From assembly GCF_000421965.1 (NCBI RefSeq), contig NZ_ATAY01000020.1, positions 433,893-497,892 of the forward strand: a DNA stretch of 64,000 nucleotides, read 5' to 3'. A program made the position numbers and the translations under genes. Below the pieces are notes generated by a model, which searched no databases, was not told the origin of the DNA, and worked only from the letters and a program-made list of their open reading frames with translations. Of this stretch, positions 48,634 to 58,132 are shown one piece after another. Position 1 is the stretch's first letter, and each line of letters starts with the position of its first letter. The DNA is from Ruminiclostridium papyrosolvens C7 (GTDB lineage Bacteria > Bacillota > Clostridia > Acetivibrionales > DSM-1351).

Positions 48634-50218
48634 AATATTGGTGGCAGATGATGAGGATGTTATACGAAAGGGTATAATTGTAATACTCAAAAGGGAGTTG
48701 GCAAATATTGATATTTGCTGCTATGAGGCTGAAAACGGTATAGAAGCACTTAAACTCTGTAAAGAACATTTACCTCAGCTTGTCATTACCGACATCCGTA
48801 TGCCTTTTTGTGACGGACTTAATTTAATTAAGAATATCAAGGAAACAGGGTATTCTCCAACTTTTATCATTCTTTCAGGATATGCGGATTTTGAATATGC
48901 TAAGTCTGCTATTAAGTTAGGTGTTAAAGAGTATGTACTTAAGCCTATAAAAAAGCAGGAACTCGTTTCTATGGTTGAGGGTTATGTAAAAAGCCTGGCT
49001 AATGAGAAACAGAGGATTGATGAAAAATTTGTTCGTGAGAGTGAAAATAAGAAGGTTGTAGAAAATGTAAAACAGAAGCTCCTTAAAAATTTACTGGACT
49101 CCACTGATGCCGATGAGGCAAAGAGGTACCTGTCCCAGCTTTATGATTTGGGTGTCCGATTTAAGGAAAAGCTTTTACTCTGTGCCATGATTCAATATCA
49201 AGTGAATAATGAAAACAAAGACTATATTGATTTTGCAGTAAAAAATATAGCAGATGAAGTATTGACTCAGGAAATGGGCGAGGATTTCGTAATTACATTT
49301 CAATATGAATCTGGAAGAATTGTTGCTGTGTTCGAGGGTCTTAAAAGAGAGGCAATGCTCCTTTCGGTAAAGCAGGAGCTAAATAAGATTTGCAGCTTAA
49401 TCCGTAAGTATTTGCTGGTAGATGTATTTGCAGGTATAGGTGATGTTGCCTACGGCTCCATATTATTGCACAAAACCTTCAATTTTGCCAATGAGGCTAC
49501 CAATTATAAATTGTATCGTACCGGCAACAATGTACAATTATTTTCGGAAATACCTATGTCGGTTAGGCATGAGCAGAGTGAGTGGGGTAAATTAATCCAT
49601 AACCTTGAAGATATTAAAAACGCAGAAATTATTAATTCTTTTGAAAAACTAATTATGTTACCCCCTTCATTACAGTCTTTGTCAGCTATTGAGCAGAGCT
49701 ATATACAACTTGTTAAAACTATTGACCGTCAGCTTGTAAAGTATAACAGCACAAGAACGGAAAGTATCATTAAGCCTCTTCCATTTTTTGAATTATGGAG
49801 TTTTTTACAGCTTAAACAGGAGATAAACAGATATCTCAACCAAGTGCATCAGGCAGCTAATGAGGCAGGTATAGATGTACCCAATAAAAAGCTTATAGTA
49901 GATGTATTGCAGTATGTCAGGGAAAATGCCGCCAGTGATATCAATTTGAATATAGTGGCAGAAAAATTTGATCGAACTTCGGCATATATGAGTTCGCTGT
50001 TCAAAAAAGGTACAGGAATGGGCTTTAATGAATATATTACAAGTATTCGTATGGCTATGGCAAAACAGATGCTTGCCGATACAAGCATCCCTATTGGTGA
50101 GGTAAGCAGCCTTTGCGGATATATAAACCCAAAATATTTTTCTGTGGTCTTCAAGAATACTTTCGGCGTAAGCCCGGTTAACTACAGGCAAAATTCTATA
50201 CGTGAAAAGAATTTCTAA
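48626..50218 (+). CDS. YesN-type response regulator with AraC output
   Basis: The 530-residue protein has a receiver domain (1-120) with phospho-acceptor Asp56 in VITDIRMPF and Lys in VLKPIKK, a long middle domain (130-420) and an AraC double helix-turn-helix at the end (about 425-525, with YMSSLFKKGTGMGFNEYI and GYINPKYFSVVFK). GGAGGGGAAGAAG lies before ATG 48626. With the kinase it should activate the downstream ABC and catabolic operon. Confidence 0.93.
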   Translation: MFKILVADDEDVIRKGIIVILKRELANIDICCYEAENGIEALKLCKEHLPQLVITDIRMPFCDGLNLIKNIKETGYSPTFIILSGYADFEYAKSAIKLGVKEYVLKPIKKQELVSMVEGYVKSLANEKQRIDEKFVRESENKKVVENVKQKLLKNLLDSTDADEAKRYLSQLYDLGVRFKEKLLLCAMIQYQVNNENKDYIDFAVKNIADEVLTQEMGEDFVITFQYESGRIVAVFEGLKREAMLLSVKQELNKICSLIRKYLLVDVFAGIGDVAYGSILLHKTFNFANEATNYKLYRTGNNVQLFSEIPMSVRHEQSEWGKLIHNLEDIKNAEIINSFEKLIMLPPSLQSLSAIEQSYIQLVKTIDRQLVKYNSTRTESIIKPLPFFELWSFLQLKQEINRYLNQVHQAANEAGIDVPNKKLIVDVLQYVRENAASDINLNIVAEKFDRTSAYMSSLFKKGTGMGFNEYITSIRMAMAKQMLADTSIPIGEVSSLCGYINPKYFSVVFKNTFGVSPVNYRQNSIREKNF

Positions 50219-50246
50219 AAAATTCACAGAGAAAATCATTAAGTAG

Positions 50247-50278
50247 TACATGAATTATGATGGTTCATGTATTTTTTC
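50247..50278 (+). terminator. Intrinsic terminator of the two-component operon
   Basis: TACATGAA (50247-50254) pairs with TTCATGTA (50264-50271), followed by six T. Confidence 0.85.
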
Positions 50279-50426
50279 TTTTCAAATCATAAAAAATCAA
50301 ACTTAATATTAAAATAGTAAACCTGTTAAACCATTAATTCAATTATATAATTAAAACATGAAATGCAGGAGACATAAAACATATAAGAGTAACTTCATAG
50401 AGGTTATGGGAAAAGAGGTGTGATTA

Positions 50427-51911
50427 TTGAGCTTACTTGAAATGAAAGATATCAGCAAGAGTTTTACGGGAGTAAATGTATTGCATGATGTACATTTTAA
50501 ACTGGAAAAAGGTTCAGTTCATGCCCTTATGGGTGAGAATGGAGCTGGCAAATCCACACTCATGAAAATCCTGGCTGGGGTAACAAAGAGTGACAAGGGA
50601 AGCATCAGTATCAATGGTAAGGATGTAGAAATCAATTCGCCTACAGATTCTCAAAATCTGGGAATCGCAATGATTCACCAGGAATTGTCTCCTATTCCGG
50701 GAATGACAGTAGCTGAAAATATATATTTTGGCCGTGAACCCGGAAAAGGAGGATTTGTTGACTATCGTACACTGTACAGGCAAACAGAAGAATTATTAAA
50801 TAGGCTTCATATTAACAATATTAGTCCAAAAGAAAGGCTTCAGAATCTGCAGGTTGCTGACCAGCAGCTTGTGGAGATAGCAAAGGCTATTTCATTTAAT
50901 GCAGAGATTATTATTATGGATGAACCTACTTCGGCAATTACAGATAAAGAAGTAGATAACCTTTTCATAATAATAGATAACCTTAGAAAAGAAGGAAAGG
51001 GAATCATATATATTTCTCATAAGATGGATGAGGTTTTCAGGATTTCTGATGAAATTACCGTTCTTAGAGATGGAGCATATGTGGATTCCTGGCAGGCTAA
51101 AGATATTAACAATGAAATCCTGATTAAAAACATGGTTGGGCGGGAGCTCAGCGACATTTATCCGAAGGTGCACGTTCCAATAGGCGAGAAGGTATTGGAA
51201 GTCCGTAAACTGACACTTCAAAACAAATTTTCTGATATAAACTTTGATGTCAGAAAAGGAGAAATTCTCGGTATTGCAGGATTGGTTGGGGCAGGTCGTA
51301 CTGAAGTAATGCAGGCTCTGTTCGGACTTAGCCCAGCAGATGAAGGTGAAATAATCTTTGAGGGGAAAAAACTTAATCCCAAGGAGCCTGTTGAAGCAAT
51401 TAAGAATGGTTTGGCATTTGTTACGGAAGACAGAAAAGGCGAAGGACTTGTACCGTATATGAGTGTAGGAAACAATATTACACTGGCTTCTATGAAGGAC
51501 TTTGAAAAGAATTATTTGATTGACATGAAATCAGAGGATGAAGTAATTCAGAAACAGATTTCTTCCCTCCGTATAAGGACACAAGGAAAAGAGCAGTTAG
51601 TATCATCTCTTTCCGGAGGAAACCAACAAAAGGTTGTTCTTGCAAAATGGCTGATAAAAAAGCCTAAATTGTTAATATTGGACGAGCCTACCCGTGGTAT
51701 TGATGTAGGTGCTAAATCTGAAATCTATAAGATTATGTGCGACTTTGTTGCACAGGGGAATTCTATTATAATGATTTCTTCGGAAATGCCTGAAGTAATG
51801 GGGATGGCTGACAGAATTATTGTATTAAGCAATCGCAAATTAGGCGGGGAACTTAAGAGGGAAGATTTTGTACAGGAAAACATTATGAGACTTGCTGTAT
51901 CTAAAATGTGA
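50427..51911 (+). CDS. Sugar ABC transporter, double ATPase subunit (RbsA/MglA-like)
   Basis: The 494-residue protein has two fused ABC domains, as in ribose-type importers. The first has GENGAGKST near residue 37 and IIMDEPTSAIT; the second has a degenerate Walker A, GLVGAGRTE near 287, and LSGGNQQKVVLAKWL with LILDEPTRGID. The start is TTG 50427, with AAGAGGTG at 50414-50421. It opens the operon that also encodes permease, binding protein and four enzymes. Confidence 0.94.
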   Translation: MSLLEMKDISKSFTGVNVLHDVHFKLEKGSVHALMGENGAGKSTLMKILAGVTKSDKGSISINGKDVEINSPTDSQNLGIAMIHQELSPIPGMTVAENIYFGREPGKGGFVDYRTLYRQTEELLNRLHINNISPKERLQNLQVADQQLVEIAKAISFNAEIIIMDEPTSAITDKEVDNLFIIIDNLRKEGKGIIYISHKMDEVFRISDEITVLRDGAYVDSWQAKDINNEILIKNMVGRELSDIYPKVHVPIGEKVLEVRKLTLQNKFSDINFDVRKGEILGIAGLVGAGRTEVMQALFGLSPADEGEIIFEGKKLNPKEPVEAIKNGLAFVTEDRKGEGLVPYMSVGNNITLASMKDFEKNYLIDMKSEDEVIQKQISSLRIRTQGKEQLVSSLSGGNQQKVVLAKWLIKKPKLLILDEPTRGIDVGAKSEIYKIMCDFVAQGNSIIMISSEMPEVMGMADRIIVLSNRKLGGELKREDFVQENIMRLAVSKM

Positions 51912-51927
51912 TAATGGGGTATGAAAA

Positions 51928-52890
51928 ATGGAGAATATAAAAAATTACAGAAAAATGACTGCAGGTCAGTTTTTAGAGAAATTTGCAACATTGATTGGAC
52001 TGTTTTTGGTTATATTGATTTTTGCTTTACTAAAACCCAGATTCCTTGATGTAAACAATGTTTTTAACCTGTTACGGCAGGCATCCATAAATGGTTTACT
52101 TGCCCTTGGAATGACCTTTGTAGTATTAACAGGAGGAATTGATCTCTCCGTGGGCTCAATATTGGGTGCATCCGGAATATTTGCGGCGCTGGTTGCCCAA
52201 AATCATAGCATTCCTTGGTTTGTAGCAGTTTTAGTTGGATTGGGTGTAGGGTTTTTACTTGGGAGTTTGAACGGAATAGTAATTTCATGGCTTAAGGTTC
52301 CGGCTTTTGTTGCTACATTGGGTATGTTGAGTGTCGCCAGAGGAATTACTTATCTGGCCAGCAATGCACAGCCGGTACCGGGGTTAAGTGATGGATTTCT
52401 GAAAATTGGTGGAGGAAATGTTGGAATTATACCAATCCCTGTTATTATCCTTGCAGTAGTATTTATTATTTGCAGTATTCTTATATACAAGGCCAAATAC
52501 GGAAGATATATTTTTGGTGTAGGCGGAAATGCCAAAGCTGCCCGTCTATCAGGTATTAACGTTAAGAAGATAAAGTGGTCGGCATATATGATAGCAGGTG
52601 TTTTGGCTGGACTTGCAGGCGTAGTATTGACCTCACGTGTATCTTCCGGTCTGGCAATGGCAGGACAAAACTATGAAACTGATGCTATTGCGGCTGTTGT
52701 AATGGGCGGAACCAGTCTGGCAGGCGGTAGAGGCAGATTATGGGGAACTCTTGTCGGTGTTCTTATAATAGCAGCTCTAAATAATGGCTTGGATATGATG
52801 GCGGTATCCTCATACTGGCAGTTAATTATTAAAGGTTTGATAATTATTGCGGCTGTTATGATGGATAGCTTGAACAGTTCTAATGATTAA
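51928..52890 (+). CDS. Sugar ABC transporter permease (RbsC-like)
   Basis: The 320-residue protein has eight to ten hydrophobic segments and the BPD_transp_2 family pattern: ALGMTFVVLTGGIDLSVGS near residue 62, FGVGGNAKAARLSGINV near 196 and VMGGTSLAGGRG near 262. It follows the ATPase gene by 16 bases. A hairpin lies between it and the binding-protein gene. Confidence 0.94.
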   Translation: MENIKNYRKMTAGQFLEKFATLIGLFLVILIFALLKPRFLDVNNVFNLLRQASINGLLALGMTFVVLTGGIDLSVGSILGASGIFAALVAQNHSIPWFVAVLVGLGVGFLLGSLNGIVISWLKVPAFVATLGMLSVARGITYLASNAQPVPGLSDGFLKIGGGNVGIIPIPVIILAVVFIICSILIYKAKYGRYIFGVGGNAKAARLSGINVKKIKWSAYMIAGVLAGLAGVVLTSRVSSGLAMAGQNYETDAIAAVVMGGTSLAGGRGRLWGTLVGVLIIAALNNGLDMMAVSSYWQLIIKGLIIIAAVMMDSLNSSND

Positions 52891-52893
52891 TAT

Positions 52894-52910
52894 CCGTTTT
52901 ATAAAAACGG
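52894..52910 (+). promoter_or_regulatory. Intercistronic hairpin before the binding-protein gene
   Basis: CCGTTTT and AAAACGG pair around a three-base loop. Such hairpins often adjust the relative amounts of transporter mRNAs. Confidence 0.5.
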
Positions 52911-52946
52911 TTTATTATTAAATTAAAATTTAAAGGAGAAATAGTT

Positions 52947-53948
52947 ATGAAAACAATGAAAAGACTCGTGGCAATGCTAGTAGCTGCAATAATGCTAATC
53001 TCTTTCGCAGCTTGTTCCTCTGACACTGGTAAAAAATCGTCGGAAGAAACCAAGTCTTCAGACACAACTACTGCAACTGAAACAAGCAAGCCGGCTGACA
53101 AAAAAATTGTTGTTGGAATGACACTGTACAGTCTGAAAAATGAATTCACAGTCCGCCTTTCAAATGCTGCTAAGAAGAAAGCAGAAGAATTGGGAGTGGA
53201 ACTCAAGATTTATGATGGTAACTATGATCCAAACACACAAATAAACCAGGTTGAAACAATGATTTCTGACGGCGTGGATGCAATTATCCTAAACCCTCAG
53301 GATGCAAAAGCCTGTGCGGTTGCGGTTGATAAGGCTGCAGCAGCGAATATACCGGTAATCGGAGTCAACACCCGTGTTGACAGTGAGAAACTCACCAGCT
53401 ACGTTGGCTCAAAGGACGTATATGCAGGTGAATTGGAAATGCAGGCAATTGCCGATAAGCTCGGTGGAAAGGGCAACATTGTTATACTTGACGGACCGCT
53501 CGGACAATCAGCTCAGTTGGAACGCAGCGAGGGAATCAAAAATGTACTTAAGAAATATCCTGATATCAAGGTGCTGGCAGAAAAAACAGCTAACTGGTCA
53601 CGTTCAGAAGCTATGACAGTTATGGAAAATTGGCTGCAGGCATTTGACAAGATAGATGCTGTAGTTGGTGAAAATGATGAAATGGCACTTGGAGCAAGAA
53701 AAGCAATTGAAGCTAAGAAACTGGATATCCCTACAATCGGTGTTGATGGTATAACAGATGCTTTGGATGCTGTAGAAAAAGGAACATTAATTGCATCTAT
53801 ATTCCAGGATGGTGCAGGACAGGGAAGTAAGGCATTGGAAATTGCTGTTGCTAAAGCAAAAGGCGAAAATGTTGACAAGGAATACTGGATTGATTTTGAA
53901 CCAGTGACAAAGGACAACGTGGCAGAATTTAAGCAAAGAGCACAATAA
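52947..53948 (+). CDS. Sugar-binding lipoprotein of the ABC importer (RbsB-like)
   Basis: The 333-residue protein has a lipoprotein signal ending FAAC (Cys23), a Ser/Thr-rich linker (25-50) and a Peripla_BP_4 domain (52-333) with VVGMTLYSLKNEF, DGVDAIILNPQDAKA, VIGVNTRVD and VVGENDEMALGARKA. The ligand pocket cannot be read by eye; ribose-type and polyol-type proteins share this fold. The downstream enzymes suggest a four-carbon polyol or ketose. Confidence 0.93.
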   Translation: MKTMKRLVAMLVAAIMLISFAACSSDTGKKSSEETKSSDTTTATETSKPADKKIVVGMTLYSLKNEFTVRLSNAAKKKAEELGVELKIYDGNYDPNTQINQVETMISDGVDAIILNPQDAKACAVAVDKAAAANIPVIGVNTRVDSEKLTSYVGSKDVYAGELEMQAIADKLGGKGNIVILDGPLGQSAQLERSEGIKNVLKKYPDIKVLAEKTANWSRSEAMTVMENWLQAFDKIDAVVGENDEMALGARKAIEAKKLDIPTIGVDGITDALDAVEKGTLIASIFQDGAGQGSKALEIAVAKAKGENVDKEYWIDFEPVTKDNVAEFKQRAQ

Positions 53949-53969
53949 TATTATTAATATGGATTATTA

Positions 53970-53992
53970 GGAGGGGGAGTGAAGCTCCCTTT
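53970..53992 (+). terminator. Intercistronic hairpin after the binding-protein gene
   Basis: GGGAG (53974-53978) pairs with CTCCC (53984-53988), and AGGA with TCCT around it. No long T-run follows, so it may slow or partly end transcription. Confidence 0.45.
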
Positions 53993-54050
53993 CCTTATAA
54001 TCAGCAAAACATACAGATAAATAAAATGTAGCTAAATGGAGGGTCTAATT

Positions 54051-54818
54051 ATGTTGGAATACTGCGGAGCAGATTTGAATTTCTCGTTGCAAGGCAAAAC
54101 AGCAATAATCACAGGAGGTGCAGCAGGAATAGGACTGGCTACTGCACACTTTTTTACAGGAAAAGGTGTTAATTGTGTTTTAGCAGATCTCAATCCTGAA
54201 GCAGATAAAATAGCACATGAGCTGGGTGAAAATTGCATAGGTGTTTCTGGTGATATAACAAATGCGGATTACAGACAATCTGTTATTGATGCAGCAGTAA
54301 AAAGATTCGGAAGTGTTGATATTCTTGTAAACTGTGCAGGAATAGTAGCATTGGATAGTGCTGAAAATTTAAATGATAATATGTGGGATAAGACAATAAG
54401 CATAAACCTGACAGCCTCCTTCAAGATGGCTCAGGCGGTTGGTAAATATATGATTGATGCAGGTAAAAAGGGCTCTATAGTTAATATGGCATCACAGGCA
54501 GGTGTTATTGCACTTGACAAACATGTTGCCTATTGTGCCAGCAAGGGCGGAATTATAGCAATGACAAAGGTAATGGCATATGAATGGGGCAAGTACGGTA
54601 TCAGAGTAAACGCAGTTTCACCTACGGTAGTTCTTACCGACTTGGGTAAAAAGGCTTGGGAAGGCCCTGTTGGAGATGCATTTAAAAAGGAAATGCCTTC
54701 GGAACGTTTTGCAGAACCGGATGAAATTGCCGGTACAATAGCATTTCTCTGTAGTGGTGCAGCAGGTATGATTACGGGACACAACCTGCTTATTGATGGA
54801 GGCTTTACAATAAAATAG
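54051..54818 (+). CDS. Short-chain dehydrogenase, probable polyol dehydrogenase
   Basis: The 255-residue SDR has the cofactor motif TGGAAGIGLA near residue 19, NCAG near 94 and the catalytic Ser in NMASQAG with YCASK near 162. The Asp of VLADLNPE after strand 2 points to NAD over NADP. It resembles threitol or xylitol dehydrogenases in length and place. With the RpiB and Dha-type genes that follow, it may oxidise a tetritol to erythrulose. ATG 54051 lies behind GGAGG at 54038-54042. Confidence 0.88.
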   Translation: MLEYCGADLNFSLQGKTAIITGGAAGIGLATAHFFTGKGVNCVLADLNPEADKIAHELGENCIGVSGDITNADYRQSVIDAAVKRFGSVDILVNCAGIVALDSAENLNDNMWDKTISINLTASFKMAQAVGKYMIDAGKKGSIVNMASQAGVIALDKHVAYCASKGGIIAMTKVMAYEWGKYGIRVNAVSPTVVLTDLGKKAWEGPVGDAFKKEMPSERFAEPDEIAGTIAFLCSGAAGMITGHNLLIDGGFTIK

Positions 54819-54856
54819 AAAATTAGTTTAACCAAATAAAAATAGAGGTGAATAAA

Positions 54857-55315
54857 ATGTCAATAGCTATAGGATGTGATGAAGCAGGATTTCAATTTAA
54901 GGAAATTATAAAGAATCTTTTAATAGAAAAAGGTTTGGACGTTGAAGATCTTGGAGTATATAGTACCGACCCTGTTCTATACCCGGATATTGCTGTTGCC
55001 GTTGCCAGGTCAATAGCTGAAGGAAAACATGAAAGAGGAATTTTGATTTGCGGAACGGGTATAGGAATGGCCATTGCTGCCAATAAAGTTCCCGGAATCA
55101 GAGCAGCCGTTTGTCATGATTCTTTCTCAACTGAACGTTCCAGAAAGAGCAACAATGCACAGATTATGACCCTTGGAGCACGCGTAATCGGAATAGAGCT
55201 TGCAAAGCAGCTGGTCAATTTATGGCTGGGATGTGAATTTGACGGCGGTGGTTCAGAGGCAAAAGTCAATAAAATATCAGAATATGAAAATGAATTTTAT
55301 AAAAGCTGCAGATAA
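54857..55315 (+). CDS. rpiB: RpiB-family sugar-phosphate isomerase
   Basis: The 152-residue enzyme has the RpiB pattern: GCDEAGFQFKE at the start, the base Cys region GILICGTGIGMAIAANK near 65-80, AAVCHD near 90 and NAQIMTLGARVIG near 105. Housekeeping RpiB interconverts ribose and ribulose 5-phosphates, but family members in tetritol operons isomerise erythrulose 4-phosphate to erythrose 4-phosphate. Its place between an SDR and a Dha-type kinase favours the latter. ATG 54857 follows AGAGGTG. Confidence 0.9.
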   Translation: MSIAIGCDEAGFQFKEIIKNLLIEKGLDVEDLGVYSTDPVLYPDIAVAVARSIAEGKHERGILICGTGIGMAIAANKVPGIRAAVCHDSFSTERSRKSNNAQIMTLGARVIGIELAKQLVNLWLGCEFDGGGSEAKVNKISEYENEFYKSCR

Positions 55316-55348
55316 ATCCATATTAAATGAAAAGAGGGGGATTTTAAT

Positions 55349-56350
55349 ATGCAAAGAATTATTAATGATCCATTCAATTGTGTAGAAGATATGTTGGAAG
55401 GTTTTCTCAAGACTCACTCTGATATAGTTGTTAAAACAGACAATCCAAGAACAATTAAATATATAAACGCTCCTGTACCCGGAAAGGTCGGTGTTGTTAC
55501 AGGAGGAGGCTCAGGGCATAAACCGGCATTTATCGGTTATTGCGGAAAAAATATGGTAGATGCCGTTGCAGTAGGTGAGATATTTGCATCACCTACAGCA
55601 AAAGCATTTCTGGATGCAATGAGAGAAGCAGATTCAGGAAATGGCGTGGCATGTCTCTACGGAAACTATGCCGGAGACAATATGAATGTCAAAATGGCCA
55701 CAGCCTTTGCAGAAGAAGAAGGCATAACAGTTAAAACAGTTGTAGCTAATGACGACGTTGCTTCTGCACCTAAAACTGAAAAGGAAAAAAGGCGCGGTGT
55801 TGCAGGCGAAATATTAATGTGGAAGGTTGGAGGAGCTAAAGCTGCTAAAGGCGGAACCCTTGATGAAGTAATAACTGCCGCACAAAAAGCCATAGATAAT
55901 ACAAGAAGTGTTGGTATTGGTCTTACATCATGTACAATACCTGCAGTAGGACATTCAAACTTCAAGATTGAGCCGGGAACAATGGAGGTTGGCATTGGTC
56001 ATCACGGTGAACCCGGAATTTCAGTTTCAGCACTTAAGACAGCTGATGAGATGGCTCAGGAAATGCTGGATATTATTCTCCCTGATTATCCTTTTGTTGC
56101 CGGGGATGAAGTTGTGGCTCTTGTTTCAGGACTGGGCGCTACTCCTATAATGGAGTTATATATCCTTTACAACAAAGTTGAAGAAATACTTGCGCAAAAG
56201 GGTATCAAAGTTTACAAATCCTATGTAGGCAACTACTTTACTTCTCTTGAAATGATGGGTGCTACCCTTACACTGATGAAAGTTGATGAAGAATTAAAGG
56301 AATTGGTAGACGAAGAAGTAAATACAGTTGGAATGAAGCAGTTTAAATAA
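55349..56350 (+). CDS. dhaK: Dihydroxyacetone/erythrulose kinase subunit, DhaK type
   Basis: The 333-residue subunit binds the ketose as a covalent hemiaminal. It has VTGGGSGHKPAFIGYCG near residue 50 and EVGIGHHGEPG with the substrate-binding His218 or 219. AAAGAGGGGG precedes the ATG. Length is that of DhaK alone, and the kinase half is the next gene. DhaK family proteins act on dihydroxyacetone or, in tetritol operons, erythrulose. Confidence 0.93.
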   Translation: MQRIINDPFNCVEDMLEGFLKTHSDIVVKTDNPRTIKYINAPVPGKVGVVTGGGSGHKPAFIGYCGKNMVDAVAVGEIFASPTAKAFLDAMREADSGNGVACLYGNYAGDNMNVKMATAFAEEEGITVKTVVANDDVASAPKTEKEKRRGVAGEILMWKVGGAKAAKGGTLDEVITAAQKAIDNTRSVGIGLTSCTIPAVGHSNFKIEPGTMEVGIGHHGEPGISVSALKTADEMAQEMLDIILPDYPFVAGDEVVALVSGLGATPIMELYILYNKVEEILAQKGIKVYKSYVGNYFTSLEMMGATLTLMKVDEELKELVDEEVNTVGMKQFK

Positions 56351-56383
56351 TAGCTATTATAAAATCTGAAAGGGGTAATGACT

Positions 56384-57022
56384 ATGAGCAGCTTTAAAAA
56401 TACAGGAGCATCTTCAGTAGTATATAATGTGATAAACACAATTATTGATAATTGGACTTACTTAAGTGAAGTTGATGGATTAATAGGTGACGGAGACCAT
56501 GGAGTTAATATGAACAAGGGCTTCACCATGACAAAGAATAAACTTGGGGGTAAGGAAGTCAGTTTATCAGAAGGATTTAATGTACTGGGAAAAACATTGA
56601 TACTGGAAATTGGAGGCTCTATGGGCCCTCTTTACGGAACCTTCTTTATGGAGTTTTCAAAAGCATGTAAAGATGTTGAAGATATAGACAAGGAAGCTTT
56701 CGGAGCAACATTAGAAGGTGCCCTAAAAGGAATGCAGGCTTTTGATAAAGCAAAGGTTGGTGACAAAACTCTAATGGATACTCTGGTTCCTGCAATTGAA
56801 GGTTACAAGGCGGCTTTGGCGGACGGAAAGGATTTTAAAGCTGCACTGGAGGACATGAAGGTCGAAGCTGAAAAGGGTAAGGAATCAACACGTGATATGG
56901 TTGCAAAAATAGGCAGAGCGGCACGACTTGGCGAAAGGTCAAGAGGAGTTCTTGATGCAGGTGCAACTTCATGCAACCTTATCCTGAAATCATTGGCAGA
57001 TGCCATTATTGAACTATTGTAA
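56384..57022 (+). CDS. dhaL: Dihydroxyacetone/erythrulose kinase subunit, DhaL type
   Basis: The 212-residue nucleotide-binding subunit carries GDGDHGVNM near residue 30 (metal and ADP site), GGSMGPLYGTFF near 72, GDKTLMDTL near 125 and GERSRGVLDAGATS near 185. ATG 56384 is chosen because AAAGGGG at 56369-56375 would be too close to ATG 56378. No DhaM phosphotransferase subunit is in the window, so the phosphate donor is either ATP or a DhaM made elsewhere. Confidence 0.92.
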   Translation: MSSFKNTGASSVVYNVINTIIDNWTYLSEVDGLIGDGDHGVNMNKGFTMTKNKLGGKEVSLSEGFNVLGKTLILEIGGSMGPLYGTFFMEFSKACKDVEDIDKEAFGATLEGALKGMQAFDKAKVGDKTLMDTLVPAIEGYKAALADGKDFKAALEDMKVEAEKGKESTRDMVAKIGRAARLGERSRGVLDAGATSCNLILKSLADAIIELL

Positions 57023-57048
57023 TTATCCCTCTTAAATACAATATCATT

Positions 57049-57094
57049 AAAATTAAGCCAATCATCTTTATCTGATGATTGGCTTAATTTTTTA
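57049..57094 (+). terminator. Terminator of the polyol operon
   Basis: AATTAAGCCAATCATC and GATGATTGGCTTAATT pair perfectly over 16 bases, followed by TTTTT. Confidence 0.95.
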
Positions 57095-57163
57095 TAATAT
57101 TGTAAATTTTTATTATTTATTGTAATATTATCTATATATTTGTGTAAGGGGAGATGAAATACT

Positions 57164-58015
57164 ATGCAAAGTGTTGGCAAGTTATCTGTCAAACGAAATC
57201 GGATTATTTGTATAAGTTTAATTCTATTAATTGTTCTCGCGACTTTAACAGCAGCATTAATCATATCTAAAAAGACCGAAAAAGCTTCAAGCTATGTATT
57301 CGGAGAGCAAGCACTGAGAATAAACGGTAAAATTGTTGAAACCAGCGTTTTTCGTGATGAAAAAAATATTTTCTTTGATAGAAACAAAGGAAACTCACAA
57401 CTGATGCAAAAAATCGATGAAGAAGTCAATGATTTGATTCTCGAGGAAGTAATCAAAAAAGTACTGGCAGATAACTATTTCTACAATGAATCAGGTTACA
57501 AAGTGACTCAAAAAGAAATAGATGATTATTACAATAAATACGTAAAGCCAAGTTTGGAAGGTTCTGGTGGCGAGGGCTCCAGTATCAGTGAAGGCCTTGA
57601 TTATAAGTCAGAAGCTGAGTACAAAAAAGATGTTGAATTATATCTGTTAAAGCTAAAGAGTGTTCCGGGTATTGCAAAGGAGTATGGAATAAGTCTTGAT
57701 GAAAACGACTTCAACACAAAATACGAGGAATATGCCAAACAGTACAAAGACATGCCGAAATCAATCCACCCTAAAGAAGAATATAAGAAAATGCTGCTTG
57801 TCAGGGAATTTTCCATATCGGATAAACTAAATACTTGGCTCGAAAAGCTAAGAACCAAGGCAAAAATAGAAATTTTAGAGCCTTCCTTAAAAGCTTACAG
57901 GCTATATAAAAATGGGGAGTATTCCAAAGCAGCGGATGAATATAAAAATGCCTATAAAAAGTACGAGCTAAGCTTGTATCAGGAAAAGGAAAAGGAATGT
58001 AGGAGTAAGAAGTAA
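57164..58015 (+). CDS. Membrane-anchored SurA-N-like protein
   Basis: The 283-residue protein has an N-terminal membrane anchor (about 13-36) and an outside domain whose start, QALRINGKIVETSVFRDEKN, and following long helices resemble the SurA_N chaperone domain of PrsA-type foldases. A parvulin isomerase domain is not present. The last 45 residues (YKNGEYSKAADEYKNAYKKYE) look like one TPR hairpin and are very lysine-rich. It may be a chaperone for exported proteins, possibly cellulosomal enzymes, but this is inference. Confidence 0.7.
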   Translation: MQSVGKLSVKRNRIICISLILLIVLATLTAALIISKKTEKASSYVFGEQALRINGKIVETSVFRDEKNIFFDRNKGNSQLMQKIDEEVNDLILEEVIKKVLADNYFYNESGYKVTQKEIDDYYNKYVKPSLEGSGGEGSSISEGLDYKSEAEYKKDVELYLLKLKSVPGIAKEYGISLDENDFNTKYEEYAKQYKDMPKSIHPKEEYKKMLLVREFSISDKLNTWLEKLRTKAKIEILEPSLKAYRLYKNGEYSKAADEYKNAYKKYELSLYQEKEKECRSKK

Positions 58016-58020
58016 GGATT

Positions 58021-58068
58021 AAAAACAGCTGTTCATGAATATTTTAATACATGGATAGCTGTTTTTTT
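58021..58068 (+). terminator. Intrinsic terminator after the SurA-N-like gene
   Basis: AAAACAGCT (58022-58030) pairs with AGCTGTTTT (58057-58065), with inner CATG/CATG, followed by more T. Confidence 0.88.
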
Positions 58069-58086
58069 GTATCTAATCTTGAAACG

Positions 58087-58106
58087 ATATAAACAATAGT
58101 TTATAT
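58087..58106 (+). promoter_or_regulatory. Inverted repeat upstream of the arsenite exporter
   Basis: ATATAAAC (58087-58094) and GTTTATAT (58099-58106) are perfect 8-base arms with a 4-base gap, 27 bases before the start codon. It is a candidate operator or promoter element. Confidence 0.5.
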
Positions 58107-58132
58107 TGAAGATTATAAAGGGGGAGTGAGTT

